DNA from: Streptomyces fradiae ATCC 10745 = DSM 40063
GTDB taxonomy: Bacteria; Actinomycetota; Actinomycetes; Streptomycetales; Streptomycetaceae
Direction of reading: 5' to 3'
Assembly (NCBI RefSeq): GCF_008704425.1
Contig: NZ_CP023696.1
Coordinates: 3,458,501-3,522,500 of the forward strand
DNA length: 64,000 bases
Shown: positions 24,372-33,926 of the stretch, one piece after another
Position numbering within the stretch: position 1 is the stretch's first letter
How the letters are laid out: each line of letters begins with the position of its first letter
Program-made: the position numbers and the translations under genes
Notes under the pieces: model-generated
Databases searched by the model: none
What the model was told of the DNA's origin: nothing
The model's input: only the letters and a program-made list of their open reading frames with translations

Positions 24372-27300
24372 GTGATTCTGCTGCTGTCGCACTCCGACAC
24401 CGACCTGCTGAGCGCCCGCGCGGCGGGCGGCCCGGTCGAGTACCGGTTCGCCAACCCCGCACGCCTCCCCATAGACGGGCTGCCCGGCCTCCTCGACGGA
24501 GTCGACCTCGTCGTCGTCCGCCTCCTCGGGGGCCTCCGGTCCTGGGAGGAGGGCATCGACCTGCTCCGCGCCCAGGACCGCCCGGTCGTCTTCCTCACCG
24601 GTGAACAGGCGCCCGACGCCCAGCTCATGGAGGCGTCCACCGTCCCCATCGGGGTCGCCACCGAGGCGCACGCCTACCTCGCCCACGGCGGCCCGGACAA
24701 CCTGGAGCAGCTCGCCCGGTTCCTCTCCGACACCGTGCTCCTCACCGGCCACGGCTTCGACCCGCCGGCCGCCGCGCCCACCTGGGGCCCGCTGGAGCGC
24801 ACCCCCCGCACCGCCGACGGCCCGACCGTCGCCGTGCTCTACTACCGCGCCCACCACATGAGCGGCAACACCGCCTTCGTGGGCGCCCTGTGCGACGCCG
24901 TCGAGGACGCCGGCGGCCGCGCCCTCCCGCTGTACGTGGCCTCCCTGCGCGCCCCCGAACCGGAGCTGCTGGACCAGTTGCGCGGCGCCGACGCCGTCAT
25001 CACCACCGTCCTCGCCGCGGGCGGCACCAAGCCCGCCGAGGCCCAGGCCGGCGGCGACGAGGAGGCGTGGGACGCGGGCGCGCTCGCCTCCCTGGACGTC
25101 CCCGTCCTGCAGGCGCTGTGCCTCACCAGCCCGCGCGCCGACTGGGAGGAGAACGACGAGGGCCTGTCCCCGCTCGACGCGGCCAACCAGATCGCCGTAC
25201 CCGAGTTCGACGGGCGGATCATCACCGTCCCGTTCTCCTTCAAGGAGATCGACGAGGACGGGCTGCCCGCGTACGTCGCCGACCCCGAGCGCGCGGCCCG
25301 CGTCGCCGGCATCGCCGTCCGCCACGCGCGGCTGCGGCACATCCCGAACGCCGAGAAGCGCCTGGCGCTGGTCCTCTCCGCGTACCCGACGAAGCACTCC
25401 CGCATCGGCAACGCCGTCGGCCTGGACACCCCCGCCTCCGCCGTCGCCCTGCTGCGCCGGCTGCGCGAGGAGGGGTACGACTTCGGCGACGAGGACGTGC
25501 CGGGCCTCGCGTCCGGCGACGGCGACGAGCTGATCTACGCCCTCATCGAGGCCGGCGGCCACGACCAGGACTGGCTCACCGAGGAGCAGCTCGCCCGCAA
25601 CCCGGTCCGCATCCCGGCCGCCGACTACCGGCGCTGGTTCGCGACCCTGCCGGAGGAGCTGCGCTCCGCCGTCGAGCAGCACTGGGGCCCGCCGCCCGGC
25701 GAGATGTTCCTCGACCGCTCCCGCAACCCGGAGGGCGACATCGTCCTCGCCGCGCTGCGGCGCGGGAACCTGCTCATCCTCATCCAGCCGCCGCGCGGTT
25801 TCGGCGAGAACCCGATCGCGATCTACCACGACCCGGACCTGCCGCCCTCGCACCACTACCTGGCCGCCTACCGCTGGATCGCCGCGCCCGCCTCCGACGG
25901 CGGCTTCGGCGCGGACGCCATGGTCCACCTCGGCAAGCACGGCAACCTGGAGTGGCTGCCCGGCAAGAACGCCGGCCTGTCCGCCGCCTGCGGCCCCGAC
26001 GCCGCCCTCGGCGACCTGCCGCTGGTCTACCCCTTCCTCGTCAACGACCCCGGCGAGGGCACGCAGGCCAAGCGGCGCGCCCACGCCACACTGATCGACC
26101 ACCTGGTGCCGCCGATGGCCCGCGCCGACTCGTACGGCGACATCGCGCGGCTGGAGCAGCTGCTCGACGAGTACGCGCAGATCTCCTCCATGGACCCGGC
26201 GAAGCTCCCGGCGATCCGCGCCCAGATCTGGACCCTCATCCAGGCCGCCCGCCTCGACCACGACCTGGGTCTGGAGGACCGGCCCGACGACGACGGCTTC
26301 GACGACTTCCTGCTGCACGTCGACGGCTGGCTGTGCGAGGTGAAGGACGCGCAGATCCGCGACGGCCTGCACGTCCTCGGCACCGCCCCGTCCGGTGCCG
26401 AGCGGGTCAACCTGGTCCTGTCGATCCTGCGCGCCCGGCAGATCTGGGGCGGCACGCAGGCTCTCCCCGGCCTGCGGGAGGCGCTCGGCCTGGACGAGTC
26501 CGCCGCGACCCGCACCACCGCCGACGAGGCGGAGGCCAAGGCCCGCGCGCTGGTGGAGGCCATGGAGGCCGCCGACTGGGACCCGGCCGCCGTGCCGGCG
26601 GTCGCGGAGGGCCACGGCGAGCAGGTCGCCGCCGTACTGGACTTCGCCGCCCGCCAGGTCGTGCCCCGCCTCGGCGCCACCACCGCCGAACTCGACCACG
26701 CCGTGCACGCCCTCAACGGCGGCTTCGTACCGGCCGGCCCGTCCGGTTCGCCGCTGCGCGGTCTGGTCAACGTCCTGCCGACCGGCCGGAACTTCTACTC
26801 CGTCGACCCGAAGGCCGTTCCGTCGCGCCTCGCGTGGGAGACCGGGCAGGCCCTCGCCGACTCGCTGCTGGAGCGGTACCGCGCCGACAACGGCGACTGG
26901 CCCACCTCGGTCGGCCTGTCCCTGTGGGGCACGAGTGCGATGCGCACCAGCGGCGACGACGTCGCCGAGGCGCTGGCGCTGCTGGGCGTCCGCCCCGTCT
27001 GGGACGACGCGTCCCGCCGCGTCAACGGCCTGGAGCCGATCCCGCTCGCCGAGCTGGGCCGCCCCCGCGTCGACGTGACGCTGCGCATCTCCGGCTTCTT
27101 CCGTGACGCCTTCCCGCACACGATCGGGCTGCTCGACGACGCGGTGCGGCTCGCCGCCTCCCTCGACGAGCCCGCCACGGAGAACTACGTCCGCGCCCAC
27201 GCGCAGGCCGACCTGGCCGAGCACGGCGACGAGCGGCGCGCCACCACCCGCATCTTCGGCTCCCGGCCCGGTACGTACGGCGCGGGCATCCTGCAGCTGA

Positions 27301-27974
27301 TCGACTCCCGCGACTGGCGCACCGACGCCGACCTCGCCGAGGTGTACACGGTGTGGGGCGGCTTCGCGTACGGCCGGGGCCTGGACGGACGCCCCGCGCG
27401 CGAGGAGATGGAGACGGCGTACAAGCGGATCGCCGTCGCCGCGAAGAACACGGACACGCGCGAGCACGACATCGCCGACTCCGACGACTACTTCCAGTAC
27501 CACGGCGGCATGGTCGCCACCGTCCGCGCCCTGCGCGGCACCGCGCCGGAGGCGTACATCGGCGACTCGACCCGCCCGGAGACGGTCCGCACGCGGACCC
27601 TGGTGGAGGAGACGTCCCGTGTGTTCCGCGCGCGCGTCGTCAACCCCCGCTGGATCGAGGCGATGCGCCGCCACGGCTACAAGGGTGCCTTCGAGCTCGC
27701 GGCGACCGTCGACTACCTCTTCGGCTACGACGCCACGACCGGTGTCGTCGCGGACTGGATGTACGACAAGCTGACCGAGGCGTACGTCCTGGACCCGGAG
27801 AACCGCGCGTTCCTCCAGGAGGCCAACCCGTGGGCGCTCCACGGCATCGCGGAGCGGCTCCTGGAGGCGGAGTCCCGCGGCATGTGGGCGAAGCCCGACC
27901 CGCGGGTGCTGGAGGAGCTGAAGCAGGTGTACCTGGAGACGGAGGGCGACCTGGAGGGCGGCGACGAGGCGTAA
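24372..27974 (+). CDS. cobN: cobaltochelatase subunit CobN
   Basis: The product is 1200 aa with GTG at 24372 after GAGGAAGG. It spans the full CobN/magnesium chelatase H-subunit family length. The signature MVHLGKHGNLEWLPGK lies at about residue 517, and conserved blocks such as SAYPTKHSRIGNAVGLD and FGSRPGTYGAGILQLID are present. It inserts cobalt into hydrogenobyrinic acid a,c-diamide with ATP-driven CobS/CobT-type partners that are not in this window. It is controlled by the B12 riboswitch just upstream. Confidence 0.97.
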   Translation: MILLLSHSDTDLLSARAAGGPVEYRFANPARLPIDGLPGLLDGVDLVVVRLLGGLRSWEEGIDLLRAQDRPVVFLTGEQAPDAQLMEASTVPIGVATEAHAYLAHGGPDNLEQLARFLSDTVLLTGHGFDPPAAAPTWGPLERTPRTADGPTVAVLYYRAHHMSGNTAFVGALCDAVEDAGGRALPLYVASLRAPEPELLDQLRGADAVITTVLAAGGTKPAEAQAGGDEEAWDAGALASLDVPVLQALCLTSPRADWEENDEGLSPLDAANQIAVPEFDGRIITVPFSFKEIDEDGLPAYVADPERAARVAGIAVRHARLRHIPNAEKRLALVLSAYPTKHSRIGNAVGLDTPASAVALLRRLREEGYDFGDEDVPGLASGDGDELIYALIEAGGHDQDWLTEEQLARNPVRIPAADYRRWFATLPEELRSAVEQHWGPPPGEMFLDRSRNPEGDIVLAALRRGNLLILIQPPRGFGENPIAIYHDPDLPPSHHYLAAYRWIAAPASDGGFGADAMVHLGKHGNLEWLPGKNAGLSAACGPDAALGDLPLVYPFLVNDPGEGTQAKRRAHATLIDHLVPPMARADSYGDIARLEQLLDEYAQISSMDPAKLPAIRAQIWTLIQAARLDHDLGLEDRPDDDGFDDFLLHVDGWLCEVKDAQIRDGLHVLGTAPSGAERVNLVLSILRARQIWGGTQALPGLREALGLDESAATRTTADEAEAKARALVEAMEAADWDPAAVPAVAEGHGEQVAAVLDFAARQVVPRLGATTAELDHAVHALNGGFVPAGPSGSPLRGLVNVLPTGRNFYSVDPKAVPSRLAWETGQALADSLLERYRADNGDWPTSVGLSLWGTSAMRTSGDDVAEALALLGVRPVWDDASRRVNGLEPIPLAELGRPRVDVTLRISGFFRDAFPHTIGLLDDAVRLAASLDEPATENYVRAHAQADLAEHGDERRATTRIFGSRPGTYGAGILQLIDSRDWRTDADLAEVYTVWGGFAYGRGLDGRPAREEMETAYKRIAVAAKNTDTREHDIADSDDYFQYHGGMVATVRALRGTAPEAYIGDSTRPETVRTRTLVEETSRVFRARVVNPRWIEAMRRHGYKGAFELAATVDYLFGYDATTGVVADWMYDKLTEAYVLDPENRAFLQEANPWALHGIAERLLEAESRGMWAKPDPRVLEELKQVYLETEGDLEGGDEA

Positions 27975-28001
27975 CGCCCGCTTCCTCGTTCGCGGTTCCG
28001 G

Positions 28002-28033
28002 TTGTCCACAGCCGCCCGGCCTGGTTGTCCACA
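28002..28033 (+). promoter_or_regulatory. two exact DnaA boxes (TTGTCCACA) in direct orientation
   Basis: TTGTCCACA occurs at 28002-28010 and 28025-28033. This is the strong DnaA-box form preferred in Streptomyces. Both copies lie inside the cobN terminator: one at its left edge and one in the loop. Confidence 0.6.
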
Positions 28034-28050
28034 GGGCCGGGCGGCTGTGG
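28006..28050 (+). terminator. 16-bp stem terminator after cobN
   Basis: CCACAGCCGCCCGGCC (28006-28021) pairs perfectly with 28035-28050 around a 13-nt loop, 31 nt after the cobN stop, followed by CGTTTCGTCC. Confidence 0.85.
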
Positions 28051-28270
28051 CGTTTCGTCCGTAGGCTGGTCCTGCCGGATGAGGCGGCGTACCTGACGCC
28101 TGGCGTGGGCTCGGGTCCTGGTGGTGCGCGGCGTCGTGGACGGGGCGTGGGGGCGCTGGAGCGGTGGCGCCGGGTGGGCCGGGTGCGGGGTGCGGGGTGC
28201 GGCAGGGGCGGGTGCGCTGATGCGGGGATGGGCTGAGGTGAGTGGCCGAGGAACTGGGTGAGGGGACGTC

Positions 28271-28347
28271 CGGGGTGCCGGAAGGGGGTGTGGAGAGGGC
28301 GGTCGGGGTGCCGGAAGGGGGTGTGGAGAGGGCGGTCGGGGTGCCGG
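28271..28347. repeat. 33-nt tandem repeat upstream of NmrA-like gene
   Basis: A 33-nt unit beginning CGGGGTGCCGGAAGGGGG is present at 28271-28303 and 28304-28336 without mismatch, plus an 11-nt partial copy. It ends 29 nt before the next start codon. The region 28051-28270 is low-complexity and shows no gene. Confidence 0.8.
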
Positions 28348-28375
28348 GTGGGCGTGCCGGGCGGAGACTGCCGGT

Positions 28376-29257
28376 ATGAGCGATGACGTGGTGGCGGTCA
28401 CCGGAGCCTCCGGGCGGATCGGGCGGCGCGTGGCCGACCGGCTGGGCGCGGCCGGGGTGCCGGTGCGGTTGCTGGGACGGGATCCGGCGCGGCTTCCGGA
28501 GGTGCCGGGGGCGGTGAAGGCGCCGCCCGCCGCGTACGGGGACGGCGAGGCGATGAGGGCGGCGCTGGACGGTGCGGACACGCTGTTCCTGGTGTCGGCG
28601 CACGAGTCGCCCGACCGGGTGGCGGAGCACCGGACGGCCGTGGACGCGGCGGTGGCGGCCGGGGTGGGGCGGATCGTGTACCTGTCGTTCCAGGGGGCCG
28701 GGCCGGACGCGACGTTCACGTTCGCGCGGGACCACTGGCACACGGAGCAGTACGTCCGCGCCCACGAGGGGCTGGCGTTCACGTTCCTGCGGGACAACTG
28801 GTACCTGGCGGGCATCCCCGCGATGACTGGTCCGGACGGGGTGATCAGGGGCCCGGCGGGCAACGGCAGGGTGGCCGCCGTCGCGCACGAGGACATCGCC
28901 GACGTGGCGGCGGTGGTGCTGCTGGCCCGTGACCGCCGGCACGACGGCGCAGCGTACGACGTGACGGGAGGAGAGGCGTTCACCCTCGCGGAGGCGGCCG
29001 AGGAGATGTCGCGGGCTACCGGACGGACGATCCGGTACCTGCCGGAGACCAGGGAGGAGGCATACGCGTCACGTGCCGGGTACGGCGCCGAGCGGTGGCG
29101 GCTCGACGGCTGGGTCAGCTCGTACGAGGCCGTCGCGCGGGGTGAGCTGGCCGCGGTCTCCGACACCGTCGAGCGGGTGGCGGGCCACGAGCCGATGACC
29201 TTGCGCGCGTACCTGTCGGCGCACCCGCGGGACTACGCCCACCTGGTGGGTCGGTAG
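28376..29257 (+). CDS. NmrA-like NAD(P)-binding SDR-family protein
   Basis: The product is 293 aa. The N-terminal VAVTGASGRIGRRVADRLGA is the GxxGxxG dinucleotide-binding motif of atypical short-chain dehydrogenases. IVYLSFQGAGPDATFTFARD and the later FLRDNWYLAGIP match quinone oxidoreductase/NmrA-like proteins. There is no canonical YxxxK, so it may be a sensor or an oxidoreductase. It has no operon partner. Confidence 0.85.
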   Translation: MSDDVVAVTGASGRIGRRVADRLGAAGVPVRLLGRDPARLPEVPGAVKAPPAAYGDGEAMRAALDGADTLFLVSAHESPDRVAEHRTAVDAAVAAGVGRIVYLSFQGAGPDATFTFARDHWHTEQYVRAHEGLAFTFLRDNWYLAGIPAMTGPDGVIRGPAGNGRVAAVAHEDIADVAAVVLLARDRRHDGAAYDVTGGEAFTLAEAAEEMSRATGRTIRYLPETREEAYASRAGYGAERWRLDGWVSSYEAVARGELAAVSDTVERVAGHEPMTLRAYLSAHPRDYAHLVGR

Positions 29258-29510
29258 GGCCGCCAGGTCCTGCCGCAGGAGGCTTCTCCCGGCGGGGCGG
29301 CGTGATCTCGGTGGGGCCGGCGGGCCTCCACGGGGACGGCTGTTCATCACGGAGCGGCCGTTGGAGGGTGGTGGGGGCGTGCACGAGGGGCGTGGACGCG
29401 CAGGGGTGGGAGGGCGGCCGGTGGGACGGAGCGCTCGGTCGGGCAGCTCGTGCGTGGTGACGACGGGGCCGTCCGAGTGGGGGCCGGGCCGCCCTCGGTG
29501 TCCGCCTGGA

Positions 29511-29687
29511 TCAGTCCTCGCCCAGGATGATGTGCCACTCCTGGGCGGTGGGGTCCTCCGGTTCTCTGTCCGTGCGGGCCGGGCGGCAGGTGCGGACTCT
29601 GCCCTGGATGTCGCGGTGGAGGGAGATGGGCTGGGGCGCGGCGGGCGTTTCCGCGCCGCCCGCGCCGGGCGCTGTCTGTGTACTCAT
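29511..29687 (-). CDS. 58-aa conserved small protein
   Basis: ATG at 29687 gives MSTQTAPGAGGAETPAAPQP, then LHRDIQGRVRTCRPARTDRE and a C-terminal EWHIILGED. The charged C-terminal half looks conserved-type rather than random, and a single Cys is present. It is divergent from the FBP gene (starts about 80 nt apart). The function is unknown. Confidence 0.5.
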   Translation of the reverse strand: MSTQTAPGAGGAETPAAPQPISLHRDIQGRVRTCRPARTDREPEDPTAQEWHIILGED

Positions 29688-29768
29688 GGCGACCGAGTAC
29701 CCACACAAAGCGAGGCAAACGAGAAAAGCACGTGCGTCTCGGGCGGGCTGTCCGTACGGTCGGCACAC

Positions 29769-30305
29769 GTGGAACCGCTCTCAGAGAAACAGATCCGCGC
29801 GTCCTTCATCAATTGCTCCAAGGGCGACGCGGCCCGGCTCAAGCTGCCGGCCGACTTCGCCGACCTCCCCTGGGAGGACCTGGACTTCCTCGGCTGGCGC
29901 GACCCCGGAGCCCCGCTCCGCGCCCACATCGTCCTCCCGGCCGGCGCCCTGCCGGAAGCCGGGGGAGGCGGCGCCCGCCCGGTCGGGATCACCCTCCGGG
30001 TGCCGGAGGCGGCCCGTACCAGCGCCGTGAAGTCCAGTCTCTGCCGTGTCTGCCTCACGGGGCACGCCTCGTCGGGCGTCTCCCTGCTCGCCGCCCCGCG
30101 CGCGGGCGCCTCCGGACGCGACGGCAACTCGGTCGGCATCTACGTCTGCTCCGACCTCGCCTGCTCGCTGTACGTGCGCGGCAAGCGGCAGCCGGCGCTG
30201 CGCACCCGCTACGAGGAGTCGCTCGGCGTGGAGGGGCGGATCGAGCGGTTGCGGGCCAACCTCGTCGCGTTCGTGGAGAACGTCCGGCTGCCGTCCGGCG
30301 GATGA
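29769..30305 (+). CDS. FBP-domain (FusB/FusC-like zinc finger) protein
   Basis: The product is 178 aa with GTG at 29769. The C-terminal half has a four-cysteine treble-clef arrangement: CRVC and, later, CSDLAC, separated by about 45 residues, with surrounding SVGIYVCSDLACSLYVRGK. This is the pattern of the EF-G-binding FusB/FusC zinc finger family. FusB-type proteins release EF-G from stalled ribosomes and can give fusidic acid resistance. Whether this distant actinobacterial form does so is unknown. Confidence 0.75.
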   Translation: MEPLSEKQIRASFINCSKGDAARLKLPADFADLPWEDLDFLGWRDPGAPLRAHIVLPAGALPEAGGGGARPVGITLRVPEAARTSAVKSSLCRVCLTGHASSGVSLLAAPRAGASGRDGNSVGIYVCSDLACSLYVRGKRQPALRTRYEESLGVEGRIERLRANLVAFVENVRLPSGG

Positions 30306-30633
30306 GGGCCGGGCGGTGCGGGGCGGGGGGCCACCGTGCGGCCCCTGCCCGCCGCCGCCCCGCGTCGTGCGGGGGCGTACCGATCCGGCCGTGCTGACCG
30401 GAGGATGACCGGGCGGCTGGCTCGCCTGCGAGGCGACCGGCGGGTCGGGCGGGTCGGCGGCTGACCGGCCGGTGGCCGAGGGGGCGCGTCGGAGTCGGGA
30501 CGCCCGGGCCGGCGGTCGGGGGGTGTACATCGCGGGCAGGAAGACCTCGTGCCCGCGGCGGCCCGGGTACATCCTTCGGCGCAGTGGCGGTTCGTCCTCC
30601 GACACGACGCCACGGGGCCGCGCCGCTCGGACG
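30306..30633. other. intergenic region, nothing recognised
   Basis: The gap is G/C-rich with several short imperfect hairpins (for example near 30418-30445) but no gene, long perfect repeat or clear promoter. Confidence 0.5.
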
Positions 30634-31989
30634 ATGGAAGGCATGACGAGGACGCCGGCTGACGGGACGACGACACCGACGAGCGGGACGACGACGCCCG
30701 CGAAGGGCGCCGCCGCGCCGCCCGGCGGGAGCGGCCGGATGCCGCTGCTGGACGTGGTGCGCGGGGTCGCCATCATCGGCACGCTGATGACCAACGTGTG
30801 GATCTTCACCGGTCCCGGCGCCGAGTGGGGCGTCCTCTCGGGCGGTTCGCCGGCGGGCGGGGCGGCCGGGACCGGGTCGTCGTCCGGGGGCGGAGGCTCG
30901 GCACAGGGCGGCGGCCCGGCCTGGGAGTGGGCCGGGGCCTGGGCGGAGGCGGTCTTCCGGCTGGTCGCGGACGGCAAGTTCCTGTCGATGCTGACCATCC
31001 TGTTCGGCGCGGGGCTGGCCATCCAGTACCGCTCGGCGGAGCGGCACGGGCGGCCCTGGCCGGGCCGCTACCGGTGGCGCGCGCTGTTCCTCTTCGTCGA
31101 GGGCACCCTGCACTTCCTGCTGGTCTTCGCGTGGGACGTGCTGATGGGGTACGCCGTGACCGCGATGCTCACCGCCTGGCTGCTGGCCCGCTCGGCGCGC
31201 GCCCGCCGTCGCGTGATGGCCTGGGCGGCCGGGGCGCACCTGACGCTGATGGGCCTGCTGACGGCGGGCCTCGTCGCGTACGGGGGCGGGGACGGCACCG
31301 GGGCCGGAAGCGGGGGCGGAGGGGTGCCGCAGGAGGTGGTGGACCTCTACGCGCACGGCAGCTGGGCGGACCAGGTCGCCTTCCGCCTGGAGAACGCGCT
31401 GGTGCTGCGGATGGAACCGGTGCTGACCTTCGGGCTGCTGCTGTTCCTGTTCCTGCTGGGCGTGCGGCTGCTGCGGGCGGGTGCCTTCGGCTCGGACGGG
31501 ACGGGGCGCCGCCTGCGGGCGCGGATGCTGCGCTGGGGCCTCGGCCTGGGCGTGCCCCTGAACGTGGCGTGCGCGCTGGGCGGTGAGGACTGGTTCCTGA
31601 TGGGCCGGTACGTGGCGGCGCCGCTGGTCGCCGTCGGGTACATCGGTGTGATCGGCGCCGTCGTGGACCGGGTGCGGCGGCCCGGCCCGCTGACGCGGGG
31701 GCTGACGTCGCTGGGCCGCACGGCCCTGTCGGGGTACGTGCTGCAGAACGTGGTGTGCGTCCTCGTCTCGTACGGCTTCGGCCTGGGGCTGGCCGCCGAA
31801 CTCGGCGGCGGGGGGCGCGGCTGGGACCCGTGGTGGGTGATGGGCCTGTGGGCGGCCGTCTCGGTCCTGATGCTGGCCGGGTCGGCGCTGTGGCTGCGGC
31901 GGTTCTCGGCGGGGCCGGTGGAGTCGGTGCAGCGGTGGGCACTGGGACTGACCGAAAACCGCTCGTCGGGCCGCGGCGGCTCCGCCTAG
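30634..31989 (+). CDS. DUF418-family multi-pass membrane protein
   Basis: The product is 451 aa. After a Thr/Pro-rich leader it has MPLLDVVRGVAIIGTLMTNV, the typical start of DUF418/heparan acetyltransferase-like membrane proteins. About ten hydrophobic segments follow. The C-terminal part has SLGRTALSGYVLQNVVCV and a final LWLRRFSAGPVESVQRW block that defines the DUF418 domain. Family members are thought to be membrane acyl- or thiol-transfer-related proteins, but the function is unproven. The start at 30634 lacks a clear ribosome binding site, and ATG at 30643 is possible. Confidence 0.85.
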   Translation: MEGMTRTPADGTTTPTSGTTTPAKGAAAPPGGSGRMPLLDVVRGVAIIGTLMTNVWIFTGPGAEWGVLSGGSPAGGAAGTGSSSGGGGSAQGGGPAWEWAGAWAEAVFRLVADGKFLSMLTILFGAGLAIQYRSAERHGRPWPGRYRWRALFLFVEGTLHFLLVFAWDVLMGYAVTAMLTAWLLARSARARRRVMAWAAGAHLTLMGLLTAGLVAYGGGDGTGAGSGGGGVPQEVVDLYAHGSWADQVAFRLENALVLRMEPVLTFGLLLFLFLLGVRLLRAGAFGSDGTGRRLRARMLRWGLGLGVPLNVACALGGEDWFLMGRYVAAPLVAVGYIGVIGAVVDRVRRPGPLTRGLTSLGRTALSGYVLQNVVCVLVSYGFGLGLAAELGGGGRGWDPWWVMGLWAAVSVLMLAGSALWLRRFSAGPVESVQRWALGLTENRSSGRGGSA

Positions 31990-32074
31990 GCTCATCGGCA
32001 GGGCATCGCGTGCCGGTCACCGGCCGGGTGAGGCATGGAGGTGCCCGTGAGATGCCTTACGGAGGCATTCCAGC

Positions 32075-32491
32075 GTGGCAGTACAGCTCAACCACACCAT
32101 CGTGCACGCCAAGGACAGGCGGGAGTCCGCCGAGTTCCTCGCCCACGTCCTCGGGCTGGAGGTCGGCGCCGAGACGGGCCCCTTCCTCCCGGTCGAGACC
32201 GCGAACGGGGTCACCCTCGACTTCGCGACGGTCCCCGAGGACCACATCACCACCCAGCACTACGCGTTCCTGATCTCGGAGGCCGAGTTCGACGCCGCCT
32301 TCGCGCGGATCAGGCAGGCCGGGATCCCCTACTGGGCCGATCCGCGCCAGGAGCGACCCGGCGAGATCAACCGCAACGACGGCGGACGCGGCCTGTACTT
32401 CATGGACCCGTCCCGCCACGCCATGGAGATCATCACCCGCCCGTACGGCAGCGGGAGCGCGGGCGGGGGCGGGGACGACCCGGCCGTGTAG
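32075..32491 (+). CDS. VOC-family (glyoxalase-like) protein
   Basis: The product is 138 aa with GTG at 32075 and GGAGG 9 nt upstream. A single vicinal-oxygen-chelate unit carries candidate metal ligands: His in LNHTIVHAKD, His in TTQHYAFLI and Glu in HAMEIITRPYG. The glycine-rich C-terminus is probably disordered. The reaction is unknown. It is a single gene, convergent with the carboxypeptidase gene. Confidence 0.85.
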   Translation: MAVQLNHTIVHAKDRRESAEFLAHVLGLEVGAETGPFLPVETANGVTLDFATVPEDHITTQHYAFLISEAEFDAAFARIRQAGIPYWADPRQERPGEINRNDGGRGLYFMDPSRHAMEIITRPYGSGSAGGGGDDPAV

Positions 32492-32504
32492 CGCCGGGCC
32501 GGCC

Positions 32505-33926
32505 TCACCGCGCCGTGCGCCGCCGCGTCGCCCACAGCGCCGCGGCGGCCACGCACGCCGAACCGACCACCAGGAGCGGGACCAGCGCGCTCGGCGCGCG
32601 TCCGCCGTCCGCCCCGGCCGGACCCGTCGCGCCCGCCGTTCCCGGGGCCGCCGCCGCTCCGGCCGGGAGCGGTGCGCCCCCGGAGCCCTGCGTCCCGGCG
32701 GGCGTCCCCGCGGACGCGGCCGAGGGGGCGGTGGCAGCGGGGGTACGGGACCCGGACGCGGCCTCCGCGGCGGCCCGGGGGGCCGTACCGGCCGACGGGC
32801 CGGACGCGGCGCCCCTGCCGGGCGCCCCGGCGGCCGCCGGGGCCGTACCGGTCCCGGGCGTGGCGGGCGCCTTCGGGGCACCGGACACGAGCCGCGTCGC
32901 GGCGGGCGGCAGCAGCGACCCCACGGGCCGCGCGGCCGGCCCGGTGGCGAACCCCCAGTCGAGCAGCTCGCGCGCCTCCTCGTACACGGCGCGCTGGCCG
33001 CCGGACGGGTTCAGGACCGTCACGACCAGCGTGCGCCCGTCGCGGCGGGCGGCGGCGATCAGGGTGTGGCCGGCGTTGCTGGTGTAGCCGTTCTTCACGC
33101 CGAGGATGCCGGGGTACTTCGCGATGCCGTCCTCGCCGGTGAGCAGCCGGTTGGTGTTGCGGATGCCGTACGACCAGCCGCCCGCGGGGAAGGTGGCGTA
33201 GGGCAGCGAGCAGTACCGCGCGAAGTCCGGGTTCCGCAGCCCCTCCCGCCCGAAGACGGCGAGGTCGTACGCGGACGAGACCTGGCCCGGCGCGTCGTAG
33301 CCGTCGGGGGACACCACCTTGGTGTCCATCGCGCCGAGCGACCGGGCGGTGGCCTCCATCTGGCGGGCGGTCGCCTCCCAGCCGCCGTTCAGGCCGGCCA
33401 GGACGCGCACGGCGTCGTTGCCGGAGTGCAGGAACACGCCGCGCCAGAGGTCCGCGATCCGGTACGTCAGGTTCTCCTTCACGCCGACGAGACTGCTGCC
33501 GGCGCCGATGCCGGTCAGCTCCTCCTCGGCGACCGTGTGCTGGGCGGTCTGCGAGAGCTTCGGCAGCACGGTCAGGGCGAACAGGGCCTTCAGGGTGGAG
33601 GCGGGCGGCAGCCGCCTGTGGGCGTCGCGTGCGGCCAGCACGTGTCCGGTGCCCGCGTCCGCGACGAGCCAGGCACGCGCCGAGAGGGCCGGCGGCGGTG
33701 TGGCGCCGGGCGGGAGCCGCACCTGCGTACCGGAGCGATGCAGCAGCGCGGGGTCGACGCGGGCGCCGGGCCGGGGCGGCGTCGGCTCGCTGGGGCGGTG
33801 CACCGCGCCGGCGGCGGACACGGCGGCCGACAGCACCAGCACGGGGAGGAGGAGGGCGAGCAGGAGGAGCGGGAGGAGGCCGGGGAGGAGACCGGGGGCG
33901 GAGCGGGCCGATGAGCTGACGATCAT
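32505..33926 (-). CDS. D-alanyl-D-alanine carboxypeptidase (S11), C-terminally anchored
   Basis: The product is 473 aa. It has an N-terminal signal/hydrophobic segment (about 12-40) and a serine PBP fold with S110-T-L-K113, S168-G-N170 and K278-N-G280. A Pro/Ala/Gly-rich spacer (about 345-440) and a final transmembrane helix with RRRTAR follow. It trims pentapeptide side chains of peptidoglycan outside the membrane. The long spacer would place the catalytic domain away from the membrane. Confidence 0.93.
   Translation of the reverse strand: MIVSSSARSAPGLLPGLLPLLLLALLLPVLVLSAAVSAAGAVHRPSEPTPPRPGARVDPALLHRSGTQVRLPPGATPPPALSARAWLVADAGTGHVLAARDAHRRLPPASTLKALFALTVLPKLSQTAQHTVAEEELTGIGAGSSLVGVKENLTYRIADLWRGVFLHSGNDAVRVLAGLNGGWEATARQMEATARSLGAMDTKVVSPDGYDAPGQVSSAYDLAVFGREGLRNPDFARYCSLPYATFPAGGWSYGIRNTNRLLTGEDGIAKYPGILGVKNGYTSNAGHTLIAAARRDGRTLVVTVLNPSGGQRAVYEEARELLDWGFATGPAARPVGSLLPPAATRLVSGAPKAPATPGTGTAPAAAGAPGRGAASGPSAGTAPRAAAEAASGSRTPAATAPSAASAGTPAGTQGSGGAPLPAGAAAAPGTAGATGPAGADGGRAPSALVPLLVVGSACVAAAALWATRRRTAR

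Noticed and set aside
24309..27842. A 1177-codon open frame on the minus strand opposite cobN
   Set aside because: It is the usual mirror frame of a GC-rich gene. Its composition is repetitive Gly/Val/Asp/Arg, it has no domain, and cobN itself is unmistakable.
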